Below are positions 27,177 through 35,950 of a DNA stretch of 64,000 bases, one piece after another. Position 1 is the first letter of the stretch, and each line of letters starts with the position of its first letter. Location: positions 578,514-642,513 of the forward strand of contig JARVJP010000009.1 in assembly GCA_029776065.1 (NCBI GenBank), read 5' to 3'. The notes under the pieces are model-generated. The model worked only from the letters and a program-made list of their open reading frames with translations. It searched no databases and had not been told where the DNA came from. Source of the stretch: Nitrososphaeria archaeon (lineage in GTDB: Archaea > Thermoproteota > Nitrososphaeria > JACIWG01). A program made the translations under genes and the position numbers.

Positions 27177-27788
27177 TTAAGGGGAGCGCATAAACTCAAT
27201 AAACTCCTCAAGTGTTCTTTCCTTTAGCACGTAGTTGGTCTTCTTCTCTAAACCTATCGTTGAATAGGGGCGTATCCCATAATCATGACCTGGGTAAACC
27301 TCTACCCTATCATCTAGCTTCATTAGCTTGCCAAAGAGGCTATGATATAGTTCCCTTGCGCTGCCTCCTGGTAGATCTGTTCTCCCGCATTCCCCCACGA
27401 AGAGGGTGTCTCCAGTAAGAAGTTTATTATCGACCAGCAGGCATATACTATCTGGAGTATGCCCAGGGGTATGAATTATTTTAATCTTGATCCCGCCTAC
27501 TTGTATGACGCTGTTATCGTTAACCTCTAGGTCCTTCTGATTCGTTGACGAGGTATGTGCAATCACCTCTGCTCCAAACTTTGAAGCTATCTTATCATTA
27601 TCTGTTATGTGATCATAGTGTGAATGGGTGTTTATAACATATCTGACCATTAAACCGTGTTTCTCTAAGTACTTTATTATGGCTTCCGCATTAAAGCTTG
27701 GGTCTACAACAACCCCTTCTCCTGCTGACTCATCTGCGATTATGTATGAAAAATTGTCGCCAACACACTTTAACTGTTTGAAAAGCAT
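27177..27788 (-). CDS. MBL-fold hydrolase, glyoxalase II / ETHE1-like
   Basis: Metallo-beta-lactamase fold thioesterase or persulfide dioxygenase relative. Metal motif THSHYDHI, then HTPGHTPDS, LLTGDTLFVGECGRTD and YPGHDYG. The GECGRTD and HDYG signature is closer to the ETHE1-type branch than to classical glyoxalase II. The frame is open to TTG 27902, adding 38 basic residues with no family counterpart. I chose ATG 27788, which begins MLFKQL as relatives do and has GGAG just upstream, giving 203 residues. Confidence 0.82.
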   Translation of the reverse strand: MLFKQLKCVGDNFSYIIADESAGEGVVVDPSFNAEAIIKYLEKHGLMVRYVINTHSHYDHITDNDKIASKFGAEVIAHTSSTNQKDLEVNDNSVIQVGGIKIKIIHTPGHTPDSICLLVDNKLLTGDTLFVGECGRTDLPGGSARELYHSLFGKLMKLDDRVEVYPGHDYGIRPYSTIGLEKKTNYVLKERTLEEFIEFMRSP

Positions 27789-28023
27789 ACCTCTCCTCAT
27801 CAATCTCGCATATTTACTTAAATCTTTTTTCAGCATTTGCCTTTTTTGGCTTAATAATTTAATGGCCTTTTTATTAGAAGGTTCTTCCCATAATAAGGTC
27901 AAGTTGTAAAGCCCTTAGTGGGCCTTGATGAGTAACTAGCTCATACATCATAGGCTTAAGCTACTGGATCGATATGAAATATGTAGGGTTTTAAAAGGTT
28001 CTATTGTTAATAGTTCTTTGGCC

Positions 28024-28470
28024 CTACCTTCTATATAAACCAATCAATTCTCCTTTAGAAAGGACATGTCCCTCCATAGCCTTTTCTAAGTCTTTTTTCC
28101 TAGCGTTAGAGCTAAGGTTTATCAAGGTGTCAAGTGCGTATACCTTGAAAAAGTATCTATGTGTACCGAAGGGTGGGCAGGGCCCTCCATAAGAGTGTCT
28201 GTTAAAATCATTAAGTCCCTCTACACCTGGGACAGTGTCTTCTTGTATTTTCTCTGTTGGAGGAATATTCCAGACCGTCCAATGTTCCCAAGTTCCCTTC
28301 GGAGCATCTGGGTCATCGACTATTAAAGCAAGGCTTTTGGTTTCCTTAGGGATGTTCTTTATTTCTAATGGAGGATTTACATCATCTCCATCGCATGTGT
28401 ATTTACGGGGTATGAACTTACCATTTTCAAATGCTGGAGAGGACACAATCAACTTACTATATTGTGCCAT
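28024..28470 (-). CDS. YbhB/YbcL family PEBP-like protein
   Basis: Phosphatidylethanolamine-binding-protein fold, 148 residues. Family pattern: FIPRKYTCDGDDVNPPLEI, LALIVDDPDAPKGTWEHW, NIPPT, and GGPCPPFGTHRYFF. Role of prokaryotic members is unclear; some are inhibitors or chaperone-like. Single gene, with a TATA-like TTTAATATATA just upstream on the minus strand. Confidence 0.93.
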   Translation of the reverse strand: MAQYSKLIVSSPAFENGKFIPRKYTCDGDDVNPPLEIKNIPKETKSLALIVDDPDAPKGTWEHWTVWNIPPTEKIQEDTVPGVEGLNDFNRHSYGGPCPPFGTHRYFFKVYALDTLINLSSNARKKDLEKAMEGHVLSKGELIGLYRR

Positions 28471-28641
28471 AATGATTTTTATTCATATTTAATATATAAG
28501 TATTTACTTCCTCGCCTAAATCATCTGATGTTATTTGCTTTAACCGGTCCAGAGGAACGATTATTGTAAATTGATTTGGATCTATCTTTAGAAAGCTTTT
28601 TATTTAGTTTGCTATAAAGCGATTTAAAGAGGTGCTATTAT

Positions 28642-29265
28642 ACGGATTTCGAGACGATCAGAACTCTAGGGGGTATAGGGACGCTATTGATCGTGATAGG
28701 TTCTATACCTTTTATTGGTTCTTACGCAGGCATTGTAGGGTTCATTGGCCTCATACTATTGCTCATCTCGATGAAAGAACTCTCAACCTTCTACGGCGAG
28801 AAGGGTATCTTCAATAATGCGTTGTACGGTGTGATCTTAGCGGTGATCGGGGTAGTGGTCTTCGCAGTGATAATGGTGACCGCTGCATTTGGGTTGATAA
28901 CTTCATTGGGTATCGAATTCGAGCAATGGTCTGATTTTGCAAAGCTAGGTACCGTGAACTGGCAGAACTTTGCGAACCTAAACCTAATCTGGCCTTTTAT
29001 TACAATTATACTTATGGACTTGGTTGTCTTGTTTGTTTTCATCGTTGTTTCAGCCATCTTCTTTAGGAGGTCCTTTAATATCCTTAAAGAAAAGACAGGG
29101 GTAGACATGTTCGGAACCGCGGGATTAGTGTTACTTATAGGCGCTGTGATGACAATAATTTTGATAGGCTTGTTGGTAATCTGGGTCTCAATGATACTGC
29201 TGACAATCGCGTTTTTTTCAATTAAGCCACCATCTACTTCTCAAACCGTTCAACAATCGATATGA
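28642..29265 (+). CDS. DUF996 family membrane protein, apparently with an ACG start
   Basis: Archaeal membrane protein with four to five hydrophobic segments (SIPFIGSYAGIVGFIGLILLL first; later two near 60-80 and 115-140, last at the C-terminus). DUF996 proteins begin with a LGGIG-type first helix. Here that helix (TIRTLGGIGTLLIVIG) lies upstream of the first usual start codon, TTG 28687, which would cut the helix in half. The frame is open back to a TAA at 28615 and the only sensible start is ACG 28642, seven bases after AGAGGTG. An ATG-to-ACG change or a true ACG start are both possible. Function unknown. Confidence 0.75.
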   Translation, partial: TDFETIRTLGGIGTLLIVIGSIPFIGSYAGIVGFIGLILLLISMKELSTFYGEKGIFNNALYGVILAVIGVVVFAVIMVTAAFGLITSLGIEFEQWSDFAKLGTVNWQNFANLNLIWPFITIILMDLVVLFVFIVVSAIFFRRSFNILKEKTGVDMFGTAGLVLLIGAVMTIILIGLLVIWVSMILLTIAFFSIKPPSTSQTVQQSI

Positions 29266-29292
29266 TGTCGGATGCCTGTGTAAAGCACCTAC

Positions 29293-29299
29293 TTTTTTT
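29293..29299 (+). terminator. T tract after the DUF996 gene
   Basis: Seven T residues 28 bases after the stop codon. The rest of the gap to 29511 shows a short GCCTC/GAGGC inverted repeat near 29375-29395 and the TATA-like element of the cupin gene, nothing else. Confidence 0.4.
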
Positions 29300-29511
29300 G
29301 AAATCAAACTTAATACTCTAACAGAGGATCGTCTATGTAGCCCACTAAATCTTTGTAAAGCTTAGAGAACTGCCTCTCAAATGGTGTGAGGCTGAAGTTG
29401 CTTATCTAAAGAAAACAAGTTCTCTTGGTTGTGGCCATCTCTTTATATGATAGTATCCAACACATATTTATATCTTAGATCTGATCATGTTATAGTATTA
29501 AGTGATAAGGT

Positions 29512-29850
29512 ATGTGGAAAATGTTTGATTCTAAAGAAGTCTCTTTTGAGCCTTATACAAAGGGCGTAGCTGATATAAAAAGAATTATGAAACAAAAACC
29601 TGGTGAGGGAAAGTTTGAAGGTTTAGGTTTCCTACATGTTCCATCTAAAGGGATCTTCCCACAGCACACCCACCCTGAAAAGGAAGAGATCTACTACATA
29701 GTATCAGGTTCTGGCACGTTGTTGATAGAGGATAAGAAGGTGCCGGTAAACGAAGGAGCAGTCCTTTATGTGTCAGGGGATACCCCGCACGGTTTAAGCA
29801 ACTCTTCAGATCAAGCTCTTATTGTTCTATATGTAACCGCCTTTGTCTAA
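29512..29850 (+). CDS. Cupin-domain protein
   Basis: 112-residue single-domain cupin. Metal ligands are visible in FPQHTHPEKEEIYYIVSG (two His and a Glu) and in the second motif DTPHGLSN (His). Such small cupins include isomerases, dioxygenases and sugar-binding proteins, and the substrate cannot be inferred. ATG 29512 follows AAGGT and a TATA-like TTTATAT about 45 bases upstream. Its stop overlaps the end of the convergent dehydrogenase gene by four bases. Confidence 0.85.
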   Translation: MWKMFDSKEVSFEPYTKGVADIKRIMKQKPGEGKFEGLGFLHVPSKGIFPQHTHPEKEEIYYIVSGSGTLLIEDKKVPVNEGAVLYVSGDTPHGLSNSSDQALIVLYVTAFV

Positions 29851-30878
29851 GGCAGCACTACAACCCTTAGGCTTTCCTCCCTTTTTTCTAACAAGTCAAG
29901 GGCGACTTTAAAATCATTTAGTGGGACTGTGTGAGTGATTAGTTGTTTAACAGGGACTCGACCAGATGAAATCATCCTCAAAGCTATCTCATAGTCTCTA
30001 GGAGCAGAGCCCCAGCTTCCAAAGAGGGTTCGATCTTTGCTGATCATAAAATCTGGTGAAATCTGCATAGGTTGTTCTGGGACGTCTCTGAAGTCCCCAA
30101 AGAGACATACCTTTCCACCTTCTCTAGCTAGCTTGAGTGCTTCCTCTGCCATGTGCGTTGACGCAAGCGCCATTATAACTACATCTGCTCCTCTCCCTTC
30201 AGTGGCTTCCTTCACCCTCAATTCTAAATTCTCCTTCTTCGAATTAACTACGGAATCTACGCCTAACTCTCTAGCTTTCTCTAATCTGAACTCGTGATGC
30301 CCACTTAATATTACCTTTGAAGTAGAGAAGTACCTTCCAATTACCGCTAATAATATGCCCATTGGGCCGTCGCCAATAACGAGTAGAGTGTCGCTAGGAC
30401 GTATGTTACACTTAGTAAGTGCTTTCACACAGCAAGCTGTCGGTTCAGTCATAGACGCTTCAACATAGGAGAGGTGGTCAGGTATCTTGAACACCGTCTT
30501 TTTAGCTAACTCTGGTAGAACCCTTATGTACTCTGAGAAGCCTCCTGGTATCACTCCACCCTTTTTATATTGCTCACAAAGATCCTCTTGTCCTCTTAAG
30601 CAGAAGTAGCATGTGTTGCAGGGAGCGTGGTGAAGGACTGCAACCCTGTCGCCGATTTTAAGGTTTACAACCTTCTCTCCCACATTGGATACTTCTCCGG
30701 AAATTTCGTGGCCAAGGACCGTTCCAGGTTTCACTTTCTTATATTTTGCTTTGAAGATGTCTGTTGTGCAGAACCCACAGGCTTTGACCTTTACCAACAC
30801 TTCTTCTGGGCCTATTTCAGGAAGAGGTACTTCCTCAACCCTAAAGTCGTTAATATCGTAATAGACTGCGGCTTTCAT
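29847..30878 (-). CDS. Zinc-dependent medium-chain alcohol/polyol dehydrogenase
   Basis: MDR-family NAD(P)-dependent dehydrogenase of 343 residues. Catalytic zinc site: KACGFCTTDIF and GTVLGHEISGEV. Structural zinc lobe: CNTCYFCLRGQEDLC (four cysteines). The Rossmann motif LVIGDGPMGILLAV follows and a GSWGSAP element closes the domain. Relatives act on sorbitol, threonine or other secondary alcohols. It stands alone, convergent with the cupin gene, and differs from the related enzyme at 34741-35811. Confidence 0.88.
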   Translation of the reverse strand: MKAAVYYDINDFRVEEVPLPEIGPEEVLVKVKACGFCTTDIFKAKYKKVKPGTVLGHEISGEVSNVGEKVVNLKIGDRVAVLHHAPCNTCYFCLRGQEDLCEQYKKGGVIPGGFSEYIRVLPELAKKTVFKIPDHLSYVEASMTEPTACCVKALTKCNIRPSDTLLVIGDGPMGILLAVIGRYFSTSKVILSGHHEFRLEKARELGVDSVVNSKKENLELRVKEATEGRGADVVIMALASTHMAEEALKLAREGGKVCLFGDFRDVPEQPMQISPDFMISKDRTLFGSWGSAPRDYEIALRMISSGRVPVKQLITHTVPLNDFKVALDLLEKREESLRVVVLP

Positions 30879-30969
30879 ACTTGTTCACACGCTTTACAAA
30901 TGAACATAGTCTTAGTAAAACTTTTTCATCGCCCTCTAATGAAGTGAGAAGTTACGTTGTTGGCTCTCA

Positions 30970-31704
30970 TCATCTGTCGAAATACCTTCTTCGCCATCGT
31001 TCTTGAAGTAATGGTATCTCCTTTATTTTATCAGTTGGTATGAAAGGCCATAAAATACCTTTTGGTTTTTCCCTTATCCTTTTAGCTTTAATGACCTCGG
31101 AGGGTGTTATAATATAATCGACTGGTAGGTCGTATGGCATTACTTCAAAGTTTTCTTCGACAACTTGTAAATCGTGAACAGTGGTGGCAACTGGTGTGTC
31201 CTCATCGACCCTACCTTCTTCTTTGAGTATAGCCCACTCGATCTCAGCGAATCCCTTACTCTTACCCAATCTATCACCAATTAAAGTAACAGCTACACTG
31301 CCTATCACAACTAGGTCTATCTCTGGGAGGTTGTTTGGCTCTGTCCTCACACCTGCTATATATGCTCCCTTTATTGTAGATGCGGAGCGATAGTTTCTCT
31401 TCTGGATCTTATTCGGATCAAGGAACAAAAAACCGTCCTTCAACCTCGGAGTAGGCATTACAATTCTCTTTCCACTTTCTAAAGCAAGTTTTCTAACCCA
31501 CATCTGTGGGGAGTCAGGATTTACTTTAATCACCTTAGCGTTCCTCCAAACATCCATTTTTGTCAAGTTTAAAGCAGCTTTCTCTGCACCTATAAAGTTA
31601 GGTATCCTGCCATAAGGTGGTAAGGGGAAGGTCGCAACCTTACGCTCTTCCAATAATCTCCAAATTTTCTCTCTAACTTTGTTCTTATATGTCAAGCTCG
31701 TCAC
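30970..31704 (-). CDS. 5-formyltetrahydrofolate cyclo-ligase family protein
   Basis: MTHFS-fold protein, 244 residues. The C1 and nucleotide-binding landmarks are recognisable: VREKIWRLLEERKVATFPLP at the N-terminus, VMPTPRL near 97, IDLVVIGSVAVT, and LGKSKGFAEIEWAIL, which replaces the G-x-G-x-G-Y-Y-D loop of classical enzymes. The change suggests either the divergent archaeal subfamily or a related non-folate role. Single gene. Confidence 0.72.
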   Translation of the reverse strand: MTSLTYKNKVREKIWRLLEERKVATFPLPPYGRIPNFIGAEKAALNLTKMDVWRNAKVIKVNPDSPQMWVRKLALESGKRIVMPTPRLKDGFLFLDPNKIQKRNYRSASTIKGAYIAGVRTEPNNLPEIDLVVIGSVAVTLIGDRLGKSKGFAEIEWAILKEEGRVDEDTPVATTVHDLQVVEENFEVMPYDLPVDYIITPSEVIKAKRIREKPKGILWPFIPTDKIKEIPLLQERWRRRYFDR

Positions 31705-31843
31705 ATATCCGATTTAGTTGTCTTTAGCCGTATTGAAAATTAAATTATGTTAATAAATCATTCTAAAGTTCTCCTTTGTAGATAAAAAACCTATACTAAA
31801 AATTTGGTGCCAATGTCATTATTATATACCCACCTTATAATTC

Positions 31844-32272
31844 TTACAATACTTTTAATTCCGTAAGAAGTTTGCTTATCAAATTCAATACGTGTTTTGC
31901 ATCTGATAAAGCCTTTTCCGCATCACTATTGTTGAATATTTCTGCGGCTGTTTTACCAAGTGATTCTATTCCGTAAAGGCTTGGGCTTCTTTTATCTGCT
32001 AGTTCTCTTGAAATTTCACCAATCTTATCAGTCTCTCTTCTAAACCATTCAGGAAATCTATCTTTAACAGCCTTTAAAATTCTGCTCATATCATGTTCTT
32101 TAGGATATTCCACGCCAACAGCCCTTAACGCTGCCTTTAAAGAAAGTTCCACACATTCCTGACTATACCTGACTACATCCGGGTATGATTTTTCAGAGTA
32201 AGCGAGTTCAGCGCTTTTAATCCTTATCGTAGCCCTTCTAAAATAGTCTTCAGATAGTCTTGTTAACTTCAC
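31844..32272 (-). CDS. HEPN-domain protein (pair A)
   Basis: 142 residues forming the HEPN four-helix bundle: YFRRATIRIKSAELAYSEKSY, VVRYSQECVELSLKAALRA and a long C-terminal helix. HEPN partners of MNT proteins are often RNases with an R-x4-6-H motif; I cannot find that motif here (the equivalent reads RSPSLYG), so nuclease activity is doubtful. It overlaps the upstream nucleotidyltransferase gene by four bases and is surely cotranscribed. Confidence 0.85.
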   Translation of the reverse strand: MKLTRLSEDYFRRATIRIKSAELAYSEKSYPDVVRYSQECVELSLKAALRAVGVEYPKEHDMSRILKAVKDRFPEWFRRETDKIGEISRELADKRSPSLYGIESLGKTAAEIFNNSDAEKALSDAKHVLNLISKLLTELKVL

Positions 32273-33012
32273 AATTCCACCTCTCTAATGTTTTTTGCAT
32301 GAGGGCTTAAAACCCAGTACCAGCTTCCATCTGGTTCCTCAAATCTTTTAGCTCCAATCTTTTCAAGTTTCCTCCTAACTTCAACTATTTTATTCGACAT
32401 AATTTTATTCTTGTCATATATTATTATAGCATCCTTTGCCATGTCGAGGTAAAATGGATGCGTTATGTTGGCCTCTCTTTCATCTATTAGCAGAATATTC
32501 AAATCAGCATAAATACCGTTATTCTTCCACAAATGAATTATAATGTCATCCATCAACTTAAAAGACACAATTTCACGGATCACGCTCACTCTATCGCTAT
32601 AATTGTTAGGTAAGTCTCTCGCCACGACAAGTAAATCTACGTCACTCTCAGGCTTAGCTGTGCCCTTTGAAAGCGAACCAAATAATACTACGGATTCCAG
32701 CTTAGATCCTAATACCTCAAATAATCTGGCAATAGTAAGTTCAAGCACAGGCAACCTATCCCTCTGTTTTATCTTATTCCTCCAAACGAACCCTGAAACC
32801 TCCATTAAAGCTACAAACGGATGCACAATCCTATATATGCCCCTATCCATTTTATCAACCCAACCATAGTTCATCATCTTGTACAAGAAAAGTGAAACCT
32901 TTCTTGAATTTAAAACTGCTTTCGCATCCTTTACCGCAAAAGGAATAAGGCTAAAGGATATGAATAGAGTAAAGTATTTTTCTACTAACCAGTTTGGTAA
33001 AGCTTTAGCCAT
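32269..33012 (-). CDS. HTH-nucleotidyltransferase (MNT) protein (pair A)
   Basis: 247 residues. The N-terminal 90 residues look like a winged helix, e.g. AKAVLNSRKVSLFLYKMMNYGW, followed by the minimal nucleotidyltransferase domain with VVLFGSLSKGTAKPESDVD (G-S-x9-11-D-x-D). MNT partners of HEPN proteins act as antitoxins, some by adenylylating the toxin. It is the first gene of its operon and is preceded by a 27-bp near-perfect palindrome that its HTH domain may bind. Confidence 0.87.
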   Translation of the reverse strand: MAKALPNWLVEKYFTLFISFSLIPFAVKDAKAVLNSRKVSLFLYKMMNYGWVDKMDRGIYRIVHPFVALMEVSGFVWRNKIKQRDRLPVLELTIARLFEVLGSKLESVVLFGSLSKGTAKPESDVDLLVVARDLPNNYSDRVSVIREIVSFKLMDDIIIHLWKNNGIYADLNILLIDEREANITHPFYLDMAKDAIIIYDKNKIMSNKIVEVRRKLEKIGAKRFEEPDGSWYWVLSPHAKNIREVEL

Positions 33013-33051
33013 ATCTCATAAACTTACAGGGCCCTCCCTAATAAATTTTTT

Positions 33052-33078
33052 CTTAACAGGTAATAATTACCTATTAAG
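33052..33078. promoter_or_regulatory. 27-bp near-perfect palindrome upstream of the HEPN/MNT operon
   Basis: The core AGGTAATAATTACCT (33058-33072) is perfect, and outer arms CTTAA and TTAAG extend it to 33052-33078 with one mismatched pair. On the minus strand it lies just before the TATA-like ATTTATTAG of the MNT gene. This fits autoregulation by the HTH-MNT protein; it could also affect the divergent nitroreductase gene. Confidence 0.6.
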
Positions 33079-33157
33079 TAATCTTTTATTTGAACAATAG
33101 ATATGAGCTTTAAATTAGTTTTAAATTATTGTTTTTTCCATTTTTATATATAAATTT

Positions 33158-34081
33158 ATGGGTTACAGAAACCGAATTTATTTGCCATGTCTAACTTCAA
33201 TAAAGCTTAACTATTACCTGTGTGAATATGTTGCGATTTGTTTGGAAGAATCTAGAAAAGTGTTTGGTTTCACACGTGATGACCTTCTTAGAGAGGACCC
33301 TGTTGTGTTAAGGACCATACTTAGGGAAAGGACTCATCACACGATAGAAGTTTTCATCTATAGGATATGTGCTGGGAAAATGCCTGTTCCACCTAACTTC
33401 GGTGAGACCGTCGAATTCCTTTTAGATATTTGGAAGGAGAAGGGGCTACCATTAGACACACCTGATGTCAAATGGGCTCAAGAGTTTCTAGGCTATGCTA
33501 AGACGCTTCGCGCTGGGGGTACTGTTAAATTCGACACAGAACTGCCTACACCGTTCTCAGATGAGGAAATGGCGACGGTAATGAAGCTACTTTATGGAAG
33601 ACGATCGATAAGACAGTTTGCAGCGAAAGAGGTATCAGATGAGCTAGTAAGGAGAATTCTAGAAGCAGGCCTAATGGCTCCACAAGGATGTAATGTTGGA
33701 GCAACTCGATTCATCGTCCTCAAAAATCCTGAGGATTGGAAATTGGTTCAAAGCGATATTCCTTTAGATCATGGGGTGATGATAGTTGTCTGCCAAGATA
33801 TGCGGGTTTACCATTCTGTAGGATTTGAAAAGATCTTCCCACAGAATATATATTATGATGCGGCTACGGTCGCTGATCACATGTTGTTGATGGCGCATGC
33901 TTTAGGCCTTGGGGGAGTCTGGCTTACTCATGGGGAAGAAACTCGGAGGAGGATTAGGGAACGTTTCGGTCTTCCTGAGACCTTTGTGAGCCGATGCCAT
34001 ATTCATGTTGGGTGGCCTGCTGAAGCTCCTGTGAAGACCTCTAGACCAACCCTTCAAGACTCTATCGTAAAATGGGAATGA
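33158..34081 (+). CDS. Nitroreductase-family protein with N-terminal extension
   Basis: FMN-dependent oxidoreductase fold. The C-terminal 190 residues match: GRRSIRQFAAKEVSDELVRR, the AGLMAPQGCN loop, and HALGLGGVWLTHG. Before it is about 100 residues with LLREDPVVLRTILRERTHHT, seen in a nitroreductase subfamily. The start is uncertain: the TATA-like TTTTTATATATAAATTT abuts ATG 33158, so transcription should begin near 33175 and translation later, perhaps at TTG 33239 or GTG 33257. The first 30 residues from 33158 look non-coding. Confidence 0.82.
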   Translation: MGYRNRIYLPCLTSIKLNYYLCEYVAICLEESRKVFGFTRDDLLREDPVVLRTILRERTHHTIEVFIYRICAGKMPVPPNFGETVEFLLDIWKEKGLPLDTPDVKWAQEFLGYAKTLRAGGTVKFDTELPTPFSDEEMATVMKLLYGRRSIRQFAAKEVSDELVRRILEAGLMAPQGCNVGATRFIVLKNPEDWKLVQSDIPLDHGVMIVVCQDMRVYHSVGFEKIFPQNIYYDAATVADHMLLMAHALGLGGVWLTHGEETRRRIRERFGLPETFVSRCHIHVGWPAEAPVKTSRPTLQDSIVKWE

Positions 34082-34111
34082 CGCTTTAACTTGCCTAAAG
34101 GAGGGGTTGGC

Positions 34112-34651
34112 TTAGACCTCGCCTTTTAGGTTCCTCTCCTTCTTCTTATAGAATTCATACAATAATGGATCGACTCTTGACCAATCTTGTTCTTTGCTAA
34201 ATAATAGTTCTTTGTCGAGCTCGGATGTTCGAACTGTGTCGAATTCGCAGTATTCGTCGCCTACTGTCATGCACTTTTTGTGAATTAGTTTTTCATCTGG
34301 GTTTGATTGCATGGTCTTCGCAGCGTCTATTAAACAGTATAGGCTCCCAATATCTAGCTCACCATAGTCAAGTACGATCTTGCCAAACTCGCAGACTGGT
34401 GGTTGCCCTTCCCTTGTTGTGTAGAAGCCATATTTTGGGAGGCTTTGATATCCTTGTTTAGTTCGCTCCGCGACTCTTCTACCATACTCTTTTATCGCTG
34501 AGAGGATGAGCAATTTTCCCTCTTTCCATCCAAACTTTTTGATGAGTGTTGATGCGTAAGAGAGGTGGAGTAAAGCTAGCCGCTGGACAACTACTCGAAC
34601 TTGGTTTTCCGCGTCTTCTAGTGGGACCATTTCCTTATCGTTTTCTTTCAT
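34112..34651 (-). CDS. L-2-amino-thiazoline-4-carboxylic acid hydrolase-like protein
   Basis: 179 residues, mostly helical at the N-terminus (VVVQRLALLHLSYASTLIKKFG), with YGRRVAERTKQGY in the middle and CMTVGDEYCEFD near residue 140. The Gly-Asp-x-Tyr-Cys-x-Phe element is shared by ATC hydrolases (PF14196) and by V4R domains; helix content and length favour the first. It is convergent with the nitroreductase gene. Moderate certainty. Confidence 0.55.
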   Translation of the reverse strand: MKENDKEMVPLEDAENQVRVVVQRLALLHLSYASTLIKKFGWKEGKLLILSAIKEYGRRVAERTKQGYQSLPKYGFYTTREGQPPVCEFGKIVLDYGELDIGSLYCLIDAAKTMQSNPDEKLIHKKCMTVGDEYCEFDTVRTSELDKELLFSKEQDWSRVDPLLYEFYKKKERNLKGEV

Positions 34652-34740
34652 TGGAATATATACACCTGAGCCTATCCTACTATAAGATGTATATTAACGC
34701 TACTTCTTAAGAGGGTCTTTAATAAAAAAGAAGGCTGGGG

Positions 34741-35811
34741 CTACATCGTAAGAACGACCTTTATAGCCTTCGTTTCCTTCTTGTTAGCTACTGTCTCGAA
34801 GGCTTCGTTAATCTTTTCTAATGGGAATCTGTGTGTGATAAGCTCTTTGGCATGTAGTCTCCCATCGATCAGCAGATCCAAGACTATTTTAAATTCTCTA
34901 TCGTTTCCCCAGTGTGCAAAACTCATAACAGGAACTAGATCAACTTCTTGGAGTAAGACTTTGCCCCAGTCGATCTTAAATGGGGGTAATTTGTCTTCAA
35001 GTAGTCCTAAGAGGGCAACTTTGCCACCACTTCTAGCATAAGAAATGCATTCTTGAATCGTCTTAGTTGCATGCTTCCCACCTACACATTCGTACACAAT
35101 ATCTGCTCCACGTCCTTCAGTCAGATCTAGAATCTTCCCTAATCCGTTCTCTAATCTAGTGTTTATGGTCTTGTATGCACCAAGCTTTTTGGCCATTTCT
35201 AATTGGTGATCATATATGCCTGTGATGATTGCTTTAGCACCTGCAATATTCACTAGTTCAAGTAATGTTAGGCCTATAGGCCCTGCACCTACTATGACGA
35301 CGGTCTGACCCATTCTAACCCCTGTACGGTTACAGGCATGGACGCTTGTTCCGTATACGTCTAAGATAGCTGCTTCATCGTAAGGTACATGGTCAGGGAT
35401 CTTGAAAAAGTTGTCAGCTGGACCTGCAACATACTCTGAAAACGCTCTAGAAAGCGTGTCCCACCTGATCTTCATAAGTTCAGGGCATAGATGGTACTGC
35501 CCAACATCGCACCAATAGCAGTGTCCACAAGCGACTAAGGATTCGATTGCTACTCTGTCGCCTGGTTTTATGTTCTTAACAGCTGGCCCAGTTTCTAAGA
35601 CTTCTCCAGCGAGCTCGTGACCTGTAATCATGCCTTCGAACTGAGATGGAACTTTCCAGAAGTTCATGTCACTACCACAAACCCCTGCTGCCTTAACCTT
35701 GGCCAAGACGTAGTCTGGTTGCGTTATCTTAGGAATTGGTGTTTCTCGGATTTCAAAATCACCTGCAGGTGTTTTAAAGGCTGCTTTCATCATTTTTTCC
35801 AACATAATCAC
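34741..35811 (-). CDS. Zinc-dependent alcohol dehydrogenase, threonine/sorbitol dehydrogenase-like
   Basis: MDR enzyme of 356 residues. Catalytic zinc motif AGVCGSDMNFWK and ITGHELAGEV; the structural-zinc lobe retains CGHCYWCDVGQYHLC. Rossmann loop: VVIVGAGPIGLTLLE. The first six residues are probably excess, since MKAAFKTP fits the family start (ATG 35790). The promoter has TTAAATATTC, and a small dyad ATCAC-TTGT-GTGAT (35807-35820) lies over the start region. Whether it acts on threonine, sorbitol or glucose is undecided. Confidence 0.87.
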   Translation of the reverse strand: MIMLEKMMKAAFKTPAGDFEIRETPIPKITQPDYVLAKVKAAGVCGSDMNFWKVPSQFEGMITGHELAGEVLETGPAVKNIKPGDRVAIESLVACGHCYWCDVGQYHLCPELMKIRWDTLSRAFSEYVAGPADNFFKIPDHVPYDEAAILDVYGTSVHACNRTGVRMGQTVVIVGAGPIGLTLLELVNIAGAKAIITGIYDHQLEMAKKLGAYKTINTRLENGLGKILDLTEGRGADIVYECVGGKHATKTIQECISYARSGGKVALLGLLEDKLPPFKIDWGKVLLQEVDLVPVMSFAHWGNDREFKIVLDLLIDGRLHAKELITHRFPLEKINEAFETVANKKETKAIKVVLTM

Positions 35812-35950
35812 TTGTGTGATGTAAGTAAAGCTTGAATATTTAAGTGTTCAATCCTCGAATAAAATATAGCATTCTCTGATATACCTAAGTTTATTGTCTT
35901 AATTTAGCTTGTTCCAATCTTTTTATAGTCTGTCTGGGTTTCCCTACTGC

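Noticed and set aside
33158-33256. The first 33 codons of the extended nitroreductase frame as true coding sequence.
   Set aside because: The TATA element abuts the ATG, so the region is at or before the transcription start, and the residues do not look like the family; kept only as an uncertain start.
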